The notes under the pieces: model-generated | Seen by the model: only the letters and a program-made list of their open reading frames with translations | Told to the model about the DNA's origin: nothing | Database searches by the model: none | Position numbers and translations under genes: made by a program | Shown: one piece after another, positions 51,601-61,700 of the stretch | How positions within the stretch are numbered: position 1 is the first letter of the stretch | Layout: every line of letters starts with the position of its first letter | Assembly: GCA_016788295.1 (NCBI GenBank) | Contig: JAEUSY010000041.1 | Span: 1 to 64,000, forward strand | Reading direction: 5' to 3' | Origin: Flavobacteriales bacterium | GTDB lineage: Bacteria > Bacteroidota > Bacteroidia > Flavobacteriales_F > PHOS-HE28 | DNA: 64,000 nt

Positions 51601-54600
51601 GAATGAATATGGCTTGCGCAAGGGACATCGTCGGATCTATGTGGACATGGGGCGTTCCTACGCCAACCAGGATGGTCTGAACGTAGCCATAGATGCAGCG
51701 ATCGCGGGCGTGGACGACCTCTACTTCAGCACTTGGCAGTACATGCGCCAAAAAGCGGGGCTGGAGGAAAGGGCCCACGATCGGGTTGAAGGCTGGGCCA
51801 AGGTCGCGCCAAATTCCGGGGGAGCGAGTACCCATACCGTGGGAGGTCAGGCCAATCGTGTGGCCTACTTCGATGTACAAATGGCCGAATATGGGATCGG
51901 ACCGAAGGACGTACACCCCTTCCGCAAAGCCGGCTGGCAGAAGCTCCGCTATGAACGACCTGACCTCGCCACGCCTGATAATGATCTGGATGGCACGTTG
52001 ATGAGCGTTGCAGGGTTGGCTTCGACACTCAGCATCATCGTATCCTCTGCGCGTATGCTTCTCGGGTACTACAACACGGCCGCCATTCTAGGGTGGAACG
52101 GGCATATCCAGGCGCTGGAGCACCAACCCTCTTTTGTGCGGCTTCGGACCCCTGTGGGCACGACACACGCCACCGGCACAACCTTGGGGAAGTATGGCGG
52201 CGGACTGAGGGTCAAGAAGCTCCTCGTGCAGGATGCATGGGAGGAAGGAAGTGCCGTGTATGGCAAGGAATACCGCTACACCATGACACGGCCGGATGGA
52301 CGCGTGGTGAGCAGCGGCGTGGCCGAGTACGAGCCCTTGATGGGCGGAGAGGAGATCCCGCATCGCAGGCCGGTGTGGTACAACGGCAGCGATTCGCGCG
52401 TCAGCTTCAGGAATGAGGACGCCTACTTGGAAGAACCCTTTGGGGAAGCTCTGTTCCCTGGCGCCAGTGTGGGTTACAGCAGGGTCGAGGTCTCGGACAT
52501 CCTGCCTGAAGGCGTCACCCGGGCCGGCAATGGCACGGTGGTCCATGAGTTCTACACCGCCAAGGACTTCCCCGTGCGTGTGGAGGTGACCGACCTGGAT
52601 GATGTCCACTTCGCTCCGCCCATGATACCCATCCCCTTCATCGGCAGCATTGGCTACAACAATCATGGGTACAGCCAGGGGTATGCCGTACACCTGAACG
52701 ACATGCATGGCAAGCTGAAGGCCATCAGCACCTATCCGCAGTGTACAGCGCCTGAAGGTGAGCCTAAGACCCGGATAAGCTACCGTTACAATACGGTACC
52801 CGGCCACCCGAACAGGCTCAGCGATATCGCGCAGGTGATCACGGAACACAACACTGTCGAAGCCGCACGTCTCGGGACCTCCGTGGAGTTCTATACGGAC
52901 ATGCGGGAGCATAGTAGCGAGCACATCGGTGCCGGGATACAAGCGAACCTTCAAGGGATGCCGATACCTCCTATTCCAGGGTTGCTGCCAACGTTCCAAT
53001 TCAACCAATCCATCTTCCGATCAGTGGTCACGACCAAGGTGGTGCATAAGCTCGGCATCCTGGGCGAGGTGGTGAACGAAGTGGATGGTGCCCGGGCGAC
53101 CACCCGAACACTGCTGTACGACGCATCCACTGGAGACCCGCTGCTCACCGTGGTGAACAATGCTTGGGAGAAGCCGGTGTACACCTATCAGTACGCCGCG
53201 CACCTGGCCTACTCGGGCATGGGTTCAGCAGCCATCAACTGGGGTGCTGGTGCCCAGCTACAGGCCACTGGTGTGCCGGGCGAGTACACCATGGCCTCGC
53301 CGCTCCTGGTGGCGGAGGTCTTCCACCTGGGCGATGAGCTGTTGGGGAACGGCATCAGGGCCTGGATCATGGCCGTGGATGAGAACGCCAACACGATCAC
53401 ACTACGGGATGCGGCCAATGCCCCGGTCAACGGATTGGGCTCGATACGCATTGCCCGGAGCGGGCGGCGCAACCTGCAATCCGTGAAGAACGGGACCATT
53501 GTGTCGCTGAGGCACATCGCTGCGACACCATTACCCGTGCTCCTGGACCAGTTCAACGATCAGGTGCTCGGAGCCACACTGCCCGCCCCGGCCACCTGTG
53601 ATGCACCTGCGAACAGCCAGTGCGCACAGTTCAACTATACACCGTGTGAACCTGCCAACGCGGCACCGAGGGAGGTGGGTGCTGTACTGGGTGCGCCGCT
53701 GCAGGCCGTTGAGGACTTCAGCAACGGATCCGTCACGATCGAGTTCAACAATGCTGGCGAATGCAAGCCGGTCCTCATCCTCCCGAACATTTCCGAAGGC
53801 CCGGGCGGGGTTGGGTCGATCGGTTCGGTCTACAACCTGAACGACATCCAGGTCATCGGCATGGCTGGTGAACCGTTCGCTGTCCAGGGTCTAACTGGTA
53901 CCGTTGAACCGATCAGCATTCTGGTCAACGGTGGAACCCAGCCAGTGACCGCCTATTGGCATGACCCGAACGGTTGCATCGGCCGATGCGAGAAGGTGCT
54001 CCATGCCGATGCCACCGAGTACCGGGACAACTGGACCTATGACCATGCGGATGCGGGCGTTCCGACCAGTGTGATCCCATCCGGTGGAGCGAACAGCGTG
54101 AACCCCTATCGCTACGGGATCGGTGGCATCTGGCGTCCATGGAACAGCCATCTCTATCAGGTGGACAGGCAGAATACGGAAAGTGAGTTCACGCATGTGG
54201 ACAAGGACGGTGAGTACAAGACCTTCACCCGCTTCGACTTTGCCACACCCGCCAACAACCCAGGCGAACGCTGGGTACGTCGCGAGGAGATGACCCGCTA
54301 CAGCCCGTATGGCTTCGCCTTGGAGAGCAGGGACGCCAACAATATCCTGAGCAGCATGCTCTACGGGTATGACCATTCCAAGGCGGTGGCCCAGGCAGCC
54401 AACGCCGGCTACTACGAGGTGGCCTTCGATGGCTTCGAGGACCATGGCAGTGGCTACCAGAGCGGACATGGCCACCTATACCTGAGCAGTCCGGTCGGCA
54501 ACCTGTCCATCAGTTCGCAGGCCGCTCATACCGGTCGCAACTCCCTGGCCACCTTGGCCGGTCAGCACCTGGTGATGAACGCCACCGTTCAGACCACCCC

Positions 54601-55072
54601 TCAGGCCGGATGGGTACCCACCGCCAACAAGCGATACACGGTCAGTGCCTGGGTGCGGGCCAACAACAACTCCTTCACACCGACCATTGATGTGTTGGAC
54701 GGCAACGGCCAGCCGCTGCCGATCACCGTCGAGGACCTGGGCCAGGCAGCCGTGGAAGGCTGGAAGAAGGTGACCGTGACCTTCACCACACCGGCGGCGG
54801 GTTCCTCCATCCAGTTGCGGTTCGGTGCAACGGGCGCTTCCAGTGGGCTTATCCACTTGGATGACATCCGTATCCACCCGTCCGATGCGAGCATCACCAC
54901 CTATGTCTACCACCCCGGGCTGCACTGGTTGCTGGCCGAACTGGACGACCGGAACTACGCCACCTTCTACAACTACGATGAGGAGGGCACCCTGGTTCAG
55001 GTGAAGAAAGAGACCGAACGCGGTGTCATGACCCTGCGCACCACGCGCATGAACGTGGTCCAATTGCCCTAA
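48671..55072 (+). CDS. Giant SpvB/Rhs-companion protein
   Basis: 2133 residues from ATG 48671; ATG 48677 is just as good. After a signal peptide (VAALLLLLFIVDILAPTTAWA) comes MVDLFTGDFTYNIPLLTVPG, PINLAYHAGIGVEQEASWVG, LGWNVNAGVINRSLRGLPDD, the start typical of large Bacteroidota proteins encoded just upstream of Rhs-repeat genes and related to the SpvB/TcB shell region. Residues about 120-345 are encoded by an AT-rich island. Residues about 1936-2076 form a carbohydrate-binding-module-like beta sandwich (YTVSAWVRANNNSFTPTIDV, LIHLDDIRI). The end (NYDEEGTLVQVKKETERGVM) is YD-repeat-like. No T9SS domain or toxin tip. Probably builds or packs the Rhs shell. Confidence 0.82.
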   Translation: MPMRRTHRLVAALLLLLFIVDILAPTTAWALTGGPSQPEFESFEPVNTDQMVDLFTGDFTYNIPLLTVPGPNGGYPINLAYHAGIGVEQEASWVGLGWNVNAGVINRSLRGLPDDFNGQDKVKTVNRMRPNQSVAISLGNSNIENLGFCIDPGMGQVSGRATMYRNNYRGIGIRTDIGISSTMCGQAMDYRMNNSGLIGRLSVGLDSRNGLEMSPSLSYSDVKGAIRGNTTIVASMNSNYGLMNLEVRNNSTINKITRDDNENTIESKYLFSAGSGFNFASPSYIPSSEARHEGRSFTVGLAVGNVAGPTWDESFNSTASFSSIYIPPGERNREIPSFGYLYADKQAALGSGLTDLQRDKDVPVNRRIPYVPMPIHTYDPLFIKGQGTGGMVRPQRSDIGILTEEAIQSDSHGMEASLEVGTGVGAWKIGADLGYEFTRSYAGPWRSDAAALTSGSSPLLPINVHPGNTDLRFQSATPEQPLYEPFYYKVAGERTASRTDTWEAWKGEEPLRFDLKEVVSPSEGLFASVSMKPVVRNHVPGLGSNGIPVDKNRRNEREKRVQLVEHRTLGELQSHPDHPIRPKVLFPANALPGTGGDQEQQLQPIPEAKAHHMAEMTVVAPDGTRHIYGLPTYNIKQREVVFSIDDPKDLSGNDITNAEDIPLAQMPATYGGLENYVSNSGTRERYYSSTELPAYAHSYLLTAVVSHDYVDLTGDGPSPDDLGYYTKFNYTKEQNEQWRSPFTGVHYIKGHHSDDRDDKGSYTYGEKEIYYLHSIETRTHIALFRTSSRSDGRGVASEQGGAQGPSLQKLDRIDLYSRTNTNVVLKSVVFTYDYELCGNTPNSTASGGGKLTLRKVHFEHMGSAKGRLSPYVFTYAPAGTEANPNYSPFSVDRWGNYRPSGTWLQHFPYVDQTENYDAARNDHASAWCLRSIKLPSGGMISVEYESDDYATVQDRPAMQMFKIVGTSDIGSTVPDGLNEYGLRKGHRRIYVDMGRSYANQDGLNVAIDAAIAGVDDLYFSTWQYMRQKAGLEERAHDRVEGWAKVAPNSGGASTHTVGGQANRVAYFDVQMAEYGIGPKDVHPFRKAGWQKLRYERPDLATPDNDLDGTLMSVAGLASTLSIIVSSARMLLGYYNTAAILGWNGHIQALEHQPSFVRLRTPVGTTHATGTTLGKYGGGLRVKKLLVQDAWEEGSAVYGKEYRYTMTRPDGRVVSSGVAEYEPLMGGEEIPHRRPVWYNGSDSRVSFRNEDAYLEEPFGEALFPGASVGYSRVEVSDILPEGVTRAGNGTVVHEFYTAKDFPVRVEVTDLDDVHFAPPMIPIPFIGSIGYNNHGYSQGYAVHLNDMHGKLKAISTYPQCTAPEGEPKTRISYRYNTVPGHPNRLSDIAQVITEHNTVEAARLGTSVEFYTDMREHSSEHIGAGIQANLQGMPIPPIPGLLPTFQFNQSIFRSVVTTKVVHKLGILGEVVNEVDGARATTRTLLYDASTGDPLLTVVNNAWEKPVYTYQYAAHLAYSGMGSAAINWGAGAQLQATGVPGEYTMASPLLVAEVFHLGDELLGNGIRAWIMAVDENANTITLRDAANAPVNGLGSIRIARSGRRNLQSVKNGTIVSLRHIAATPLPVLLDQFNDQVLGATLPAPATCDAPANSQCAQFNYTPCEPANAAPREVGAVLGAPLQAVEDFSNGSVTIEFNNAGECKPVLILPNISEGPGGVGSIGSVYNLNDIQVIGMAGEPFAVQGLTGTVEPISILVNGGTQPVTAYWHDPNGCIGRCEKVLHADATEYRDNWTYDHADAGVPTSVIPSGGANSVNPYRYGIGGIWRPWNSHLYQVDRQNTESEFTHVDKDGEYKTFTRFDFATPANNPGERWVRREEMTRYSPYGFALESRDANNILSSMLYGYDHSKAVAQAANAGYYEVAFDGFEDHGSGYQSGHGHLYLSSPVGNLSISSQAAHTGRNSLATLAGQHLVMNATVQTTPQAGWVPTANKRYTVSAWVRANNNSFTPTIDVLDGNGQPLPITVEDLGQAAVEGWKKVTVTFTTPAAGSSIQLRFGATGASSGLIHLDDIRIHPSDASITTYVYHPGLHWLLAELDDRNYATFYNYDEEGTLVQVKKETERGVMTLRTTRMNVVQLP

Positions 55073-55075
55073 GCC

Positions 55076-55780
55076 ATGCGCATCTCCATCGCCACTTCCC
55101 TCCTCCTTCTGGCCACCCGCGTGCTGGCCCAACAGGACGCGGCCAGCATCCTCAAGACCATGGGGGAGCGCATGGCCCACGCCAAGAGCTACCATGCGGT
55201 GGCACGGGTGGAGATGTACGGCCCCGATGGCCGCGTCATCAGCAGGGAGAACAGCGAGGCCTTCGTGGCGAGCGATCGTGCGCGCACCATCACCGGCAAC
55301 CGGACCACCGTGATGACCCCGACCGAGTTCATGGTGGTGGACAAGGCCGCCCACACCATCCTGTATCAGGAGCGGACCACGCCCCTGCGCACAGCGGCGA
55401 GCGATGCCATGCGCACCCAGCTGCTGGCTGAACTGGAGAAGGCGGCCAAGGACCTGCACGTGCTGGCCCAGGACGCACGCACCATCACCCTCCGGGCAAG
55501 TGATGAGGCCGGTCCGTATGCCCACACCGATATCGTCCTGGACCGCACCTCCTTCACCATACGCAGCATCACCTACCACGTCAGCGGCCTTTCCCGCGAC
55601 CTGGGGAAGGGACAGCTGCTGGACAAGATCGTGGTCACCTACACCACCTTCGAACTGGACCGCCCCATCCCGGCCGAGCGGTTCACCACCCGGGATCATG
55701 TGCGTCGCAGCGCTGACGGTCGCTTGGTCCCCGCTCCCGGTCTCGAGCATTTCCAACTCATCCAATCCAGCGGGAACTAA
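55076..55780 (+). CDS. LolA-like periplasmic protein inside the Rhs-type operon
   Basis: 234 residues with a signal peptide (ISIATSLLLLATRVLAQ). The pattern DAASILKTMGERMAHAKSYH, ARVEMYGPDGRVISRENSEA, EFMVVDKAAHTILYQE and SDEAGPYAHTDIVLDRTSFT resembles LolA/outer-membrane lipoprotein-sorting proteins, a half-barrel that carries lipid-modified polypeptides or hydrophobic segments through the periplasm. It begins three bases after the 2133-residue gene, and its stop shares one base with the Rhs start (TAATG at 55778-55782), so it is made in step with both giants. A dedicated helper is likely but unproven. It is not the general LolA, judging by context and length. Confidence 0.72.
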   Translation: MRISIATSLLLLATRVLAQQDAASILKTMGERMAHAKSYHAVARVEMYGPDGRVISRENSEAFVASDRARTITGNRTTVMTPTEFMVVDKAAHTILYQERTTPLRTAASDAMRTQLLAELEKAAKDLHVLAQDARTITLRASDEAGPYAHTDIVLDRTSFTIRSITYHVSGLSRDLGKGQLLDKIVVTYTTFELDRPIPAERFTTRDHVRRSADGRLVPAPGLEHFQLIQSSGN

Positions 55781-58700
55781 TGCGCGCGCTGCTCCTCCTC
55801 GCCTTTGGCACCCTGCTCACTGCACTGCAGCTGGCCGGGCAGACCCCCATGCACAACGAGCAGTGGATCAGTTCGCTGCGCGGCAAGGAGGAGCCCCGCG
55901 CCATCGCCGAAGGGAGGCGCTTGCGCGTGCACGACCCCGAGGCCAATTTCATCCTGGCCGAGCCCAACACCTTCAGCGACCGCCTGGACCGCCGACGCTC
56001 CGAAGCCACGGTGGTGCTCCGCTTTGACGATACCCGGCGGGACCTCTACTCCGCCCCCTGGAGCGTAACGGTCACCTACACCCTGCTTACACGCCAGTAC
56101 GACGGGAGCGTGATCAACCATGCGCCCGAGCAGCTCACGGTGAACTACGATCCGGCCAACCCCTACACGGACATCAGCATGCACGTGAAGAGGGATGTGA
56201 TCTGGGCATCCCTGAAGGTTGCTCAAGTGGTCCAGACCGGGCTCCCTGAAGGACTTCCAAAGGACCTGTGGTTGGACCTGCGCCTGGATGTGGAGCGCCA
56301 CTATGACCTGGGACCTGATGAGGCCCCGCAGTTCACCGAGGCACCGGCCACACTGCCCAACGACCCCAGCCACCTCATGCTCCACTGGTCCTTCGTGGAG
56401 GGTGCGGAGAGCTACGACCTGGAGTGGGCCTTCGTGGATTGCATCACGTTCAATGGCAGCAATGCCCCGGTGCCCTGCTCGCCGAACGGACTGACCTACG
56501 ACCTCAGCAACGCCACGCGGGTGAACGTGACGGGGAACCGGTATGAGGTGCCCTTGGCCTACCCTCGCGGTTGGCTGGTCTTCCGCGTGCGTGCCGTTGG
56601 GCGCACCGGCCCCAATGGTGTGCGCGAGGAAGGCCCGTGGGACCTGGTGACGCAAACCCAACCGAACATCGGCACGCTGCCCACCTTCAATCGCTACATG
56701 GTGGGGGGCTTGGAACTGGAGCGCAACTGGACCTACGAGGCCGGCTATGCGGAGGATGGGCTGCGCAAGGAGGTGCTCAGCACGTTCGACGGAAGCTTGC
56801 GCCCCCGCCAGAGCATGACCCTGCTGAACACCGAGGGCCGTGGCTTGCTCACCAACACCGTGTTCGACCATCTGGGCAGGCCCGCATTGAGCGTGCTGCC
56901 CTACCCCATCGAGGACCGTCAGCTCAGTTTCAAGACCGATCAGTTGCAGCTGGCGCCGAACAGCTACTTCGGCGCGGCCTCCTTCGACCTGGACACCAAT
57001 GTGGACAACCCGGCCCCCTTGCCGGGCACCACCCCTGCCGGGGCCTACTACTCCAGTGCCAACCCAGGCATGGGCACCCACGGGCAGCTGACACCCGATG
57101 CCAGCGGGAAACCCTACACCCGCACCCTGTTCTGGAACGATGGTACCGGGCGGGTCCGTGAAGAGGCGGGACCCGGCCCTGAGCACACCATGGGTTCGGA
57201 ACACACCACCCGCTATGCCTATGGCACACCGGCCAGCCAGTTCGAGCTGGACCGGCTCTTCGGCAACGAAGTGGGCTTTGTGCAGCACTACAAGAAGAAC
57301 ACGGTGACCGACGCCAATGGCGTGACCAGTGTGACCTACCAGGACCAGGAAGGGCGCACCATTGCCACCGCATTGGCGGGGTTCCCCCAAGGCGGAGAGG
57401 CCCTGCTCGGAGTGGACTCCTACAGCCAAGAGAACGTGGAGGTGGATGTCACAGCCCCGCTCACGAGCCAGTCCGGACCGGACAACTCCAGCATGGTCAA
57501 CCGCACGATGGTGTTCAGCACCCCCACCACCCTGACCCTGAACTACGCCTTGGAGGGTGCGGCATACACCGATTGCATCACCACGCCCTGCGTCTACGAA
57601 CTTTCCATCCGGGTGCTGGATGATTGTGGCACCCCGCTCGAGCTGGAGCCAGGTGTGACGCACTACACCCAGGTGGTGAACGGCGTGCAACCAGCGGAGA
57701 CCTTCCAATTGACCCTGCAACCGGGCACCTACACCATCCAGAAGGTGCTGCGCCCGCATGGCCCCACCCTCGATGCCGCCATGCAGGCCTATATGGACGA
57801 AGCATGCATACCTGCCCCAGAACCAGAGGTGGTGGATTGCGGCGATTGTGCCAGCCTGTGCGAGCAGGGCTACACCATTGAACTGGACGGTGTGCTGTAT
57901 TACACCGACGCCACCGGCCTGCCCACCAGCGCCGTGGACCCCAACGACCCCAACCACAATGCCGCCGCCGCACAGGTGGCGATCGACGCCATTGCCCAGT
58001 GCGTGGAAGATTGTGGTGCACCGGAACAGACGCTGCCAGACCGCTGCACCATGATGCACGGCCTGCTGCTGGCCGATATGAGCCCCGGTGGACAGTACTT
58101 CAAGAACACGCCACAGGAATTGGAGGAACCCTATGATCCGATGTCCTGGGATGACTGGCTGGTTGATGAGGTGGCCGCCACGCCAGCGGGCATCATTGCC
58201 AACCAAAGCACGTGGACCAGTGTACGCGACAACTGGGACCCGGCCTGGGCGGAGCTTTTGCTTCCCTACCATCCGGAGTACTGCCAGTACCAGTTCTATT
58301 GCGAATCGAAGTGCATCGAATACGCACCTGGTGATATTCCCATTTCATCCACGACCATTCCGTTCTATGGCACCTATTATGACCTGATGTATTCAGTGCC
58401 TCTGGAAGACCAGTTCGATGTGACCGCCTCCCTGTTCAATCCGCTGGGTGCGCCAGTGAACACGTCTTCGACAGCACCCTACTATCAGTGTGCCAGCGCC
58501 GCTGGTCCCTTGGACGAGCTCATCGACTGTTTCAAGGACTGTAAGGACCTGATCCTCCCCGGTCTGTCCCGCTTCATGCCTCGCGACCCTGCGCTTCCAT
58601 CCGCGGGATACTATTCCATCTGGGAGGTGTTGAACGACCCCGATGGCATCGCTGGCGCCCACGGAGGCAACGGCACCGTCCCTCAAGAGGTCAGGGACTT

Positions 58701-61700
58701 TTTTAACCTGCTCCATGGTGCCACACCGAACACTCCTGGCATTCTCGCCACGGGTCTGCCTGTCGGTGAAGGGCAGATGACGCCGTATGCGTTCTTCCGT
58801 AGCGTATACGACTTCTATCGCGAGCTCACCGCCTACCGATCGTTCACGGAAGCCGATGGCACGAGCAATTGCATGCCGGAACACACGTGCAACAACCTCC
58901 TCACCAGCCCCAACAATGATGGGCTCACCGAGGACGGCTTCCTCATCCGCTATCCACGCAATCCCATCTTCGACAACTGGGATGAGTACGTGAACGACCC
59001 CACCTACTTCTCCACCACCCTGATCCCCGGACTCACGAACGAAGCCTGCGCCGACAACTGCGCGGCGGCCGCCCAACAGCAGCTGGATGCCCTCACAATG
59101 TGTACCGGCGGCAACACCACCGGATGCTACCAGGAACAGGACATCGCGTGCATCCTGCAGGCCTTGACCGCCGTGTGCCAGCTCGGCTGCACGGCCGAGA
59201 ACATCCAGGGTTCCTCCTTGGGCAACGGCACCGGCAGTGTCACCGGCACCACGCCCTGCAACAATACAACCACCTACGCCACCTTCCAGGAGGTACTGGA
59301 TGCCTACATCATCAATGCGCCCACGGCCATCACTTATCCGGTCGAGCCGCCCAGCACCGGCGAACCCGACGCGTCCGCCAGCGCCACCTGCGCCTGCACC
59401 GGGCTGCAGGAGTTCATTGCCGCACAGGGCCCCAACGCCAGCCCTGCGGACATCATGGAGGCGCTTGAGGAATTACGCGGTGGTAGCGAGAGCGGGGATA
59501 CCTGGAGCGAAGGGAGCACCACCACCCTGGCCTACTGGCAGCAGCTGTGCTCGGCCACTCCCCTGAATCCCACCCTCATCAACGCTGCGGCGTTCCCGTC
59601 TGCCTTCCACTGCCCCACCATCAGCCAGGAGCCCTACGATTGCGGGGCGGATGCCACAGCCATTGCCAACTACAACGCCACACAGGCCTGGCAGACCGAG
59701 CTGAGCGCCGCCGCACAGGCCTACCGCACCGCCCTGGCCGAAGCCTGCATGAGCGGGCTGGCTGAACGCGAGGACTTCACCATCTCCTACACCCTCAGCG
59801 AATACCACTACACCCTCTACTACTACGACCAGGCCGGCAACCTGCTCAAGACCGTGCCGCCCGCCGGCGTGCGCCTCGACCTGGCCACCGACTACACCAA
59901 CGATGCCAATACCGTCATCTCCTTCACCGGCACCACGGCCGTGGAGGACTTCAGTGCGGCCACCATGGCCCACCGCGCCACGCCGAACAACGCGGCCACG
60001 CCTTACCTGCGTCCCCGCCACGAGATGGTGACCTGGTACACCTACAACAGCTTCCAGCAGCCGGTGGCGCAACATTACCCCGATGGAGGCACCACCCGTT
60101 TCTTCTACGACAAGCTGGGCCGTCTCATCGCCAGCCAGGACCCTGTGCAGGCCACGGCCGGCCACTACAGCTACACCCTCTACGATGCTCTCGGCCGCGT
60201 GCAGGAGGTGGGCCAACTGCTCTCACCCACACCACTCAACCAGGAGATCGCCCGGGGTGAAGGCGCGGGGAACATCCCCACCTGGCCCGCCTTCCTGGCG
60301 CAGATCACGGCGAAGGACCAGATCATGCGCACCTATTACACGGACGACCTCGCCACCGTGGACCCCTCCCTGGCCGGTGTGCCCGCCAGCTTCGGGGCGG
60401 GCGGCCAGCAGCACCTGCGCAACCGCGTGGCCAGCGTCACCTACAAGGAGGCCGTGACCACCCCGGACCCGGCCGTGGACGACTACGACCAGGCCACCCA
60501 CTACAGCTACGACATCCATGGGAACGTGCGTTCGCTCGTGCAGGAACTGCGCGAGCTCCAGGAAATGGGACAGTCCTTCAAACGCATGGACTACCGCTAC
60601 GACCTCATCAGCGGCAAGGTGCTGGAGGTGAACTACCAGACCGGCCAGTGGGACCAGTACCACCACCGCTACCGCTACGATGCCGATGGCCGCCTGCTGG
60701 AGGCCCGCACCAGCAACGATGGCCGCATCTGGGAACGCGATGCGCGCTACTTCTACTACGCCCACGGCCCCCTGGCCCGCACCGAGCTGGGCGATAAGAG
60801 CGTGCAGGGCACCGACCACTACTACACCCTGCACGGCTGGCTGCGCGGGGTGAACAGCCCCACCCTGCTGCGTGCCAAGGACCCCGGTAAGGATGGCGCC
60901 GGACAGCACCTCTTCTTTGCCGACGATGCCAACAGCTACGCCCTGGGCTATTACACCGGCGACTTTGTGCCCGTGGCCGGCAACAGCGCCTCGCCCCTGC
61001 CCGCCAACGGCAGCGGGGCCTACGCAGCGGCCCTGGCCCAGCGCGACCTCTACAACGGCAACATCCCCACCATGCTCACGGCCCTGCGCGACCTGAGCGG
61101 CGCCCCCATGCCCCTGCACGCCAACGTGTACCGCTACGACCGCCTGAACCGCATCAAGGGCATGGACGTGTACCACGGTGCGCCCGCCTCCGACCTGAGC
61201 GCCCTGGCCAACAACGACGATTACCGCACGGCCTACAGCTACGACCCCAACGGCAACTTGCTTACCCTGGACCGAAACGCCCATGGCAGCAACCGCGACA
61301 TGGACCGCTTTACCTACCACTACACCGCCGGCACCAACCAACTGGAATACGTGGATGACACCCAACCCGCGGCCAACTGGCCCGACGACCTGGATGACCA
61401 GGACCCGGACGACCAGGATCTCGGCAACTATGAATACGACCTAAAAGGCCGCCTGACCAAGGACCTGCAGGCCGGAATAGGCCAATACGGCATTGCGTGG
61501 ACCCTGCACGACAAGGTGCGCGCCGTGACCCGCACGGACAGCGACCTGGACGAGGTGCATTTCCGGTATGGACCCATGGGCCACCGCACCGTGAAGGAGG
61601 TGCGCCCGCGCACCGGTGGCAACACCACGCAGGAGGACCAATGGACCACCACGTACTATATTCACGACGCGCAGGGGAATCCTATGGCCATCTACCGCCG

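Noticed and set aside
55777-58272. 831-residue minus-strand frame opposite the Rhs gene
   Set aside because: Antisense to the well-supported Rhs protein, with the same mirror composition; no motif or signal.
60223-61365. 380-residue Val/Gly-rich minus-strand frame
   Set aside because: Lies opposite the YD repeats; the repeats and codon pattern support only the plus strand.
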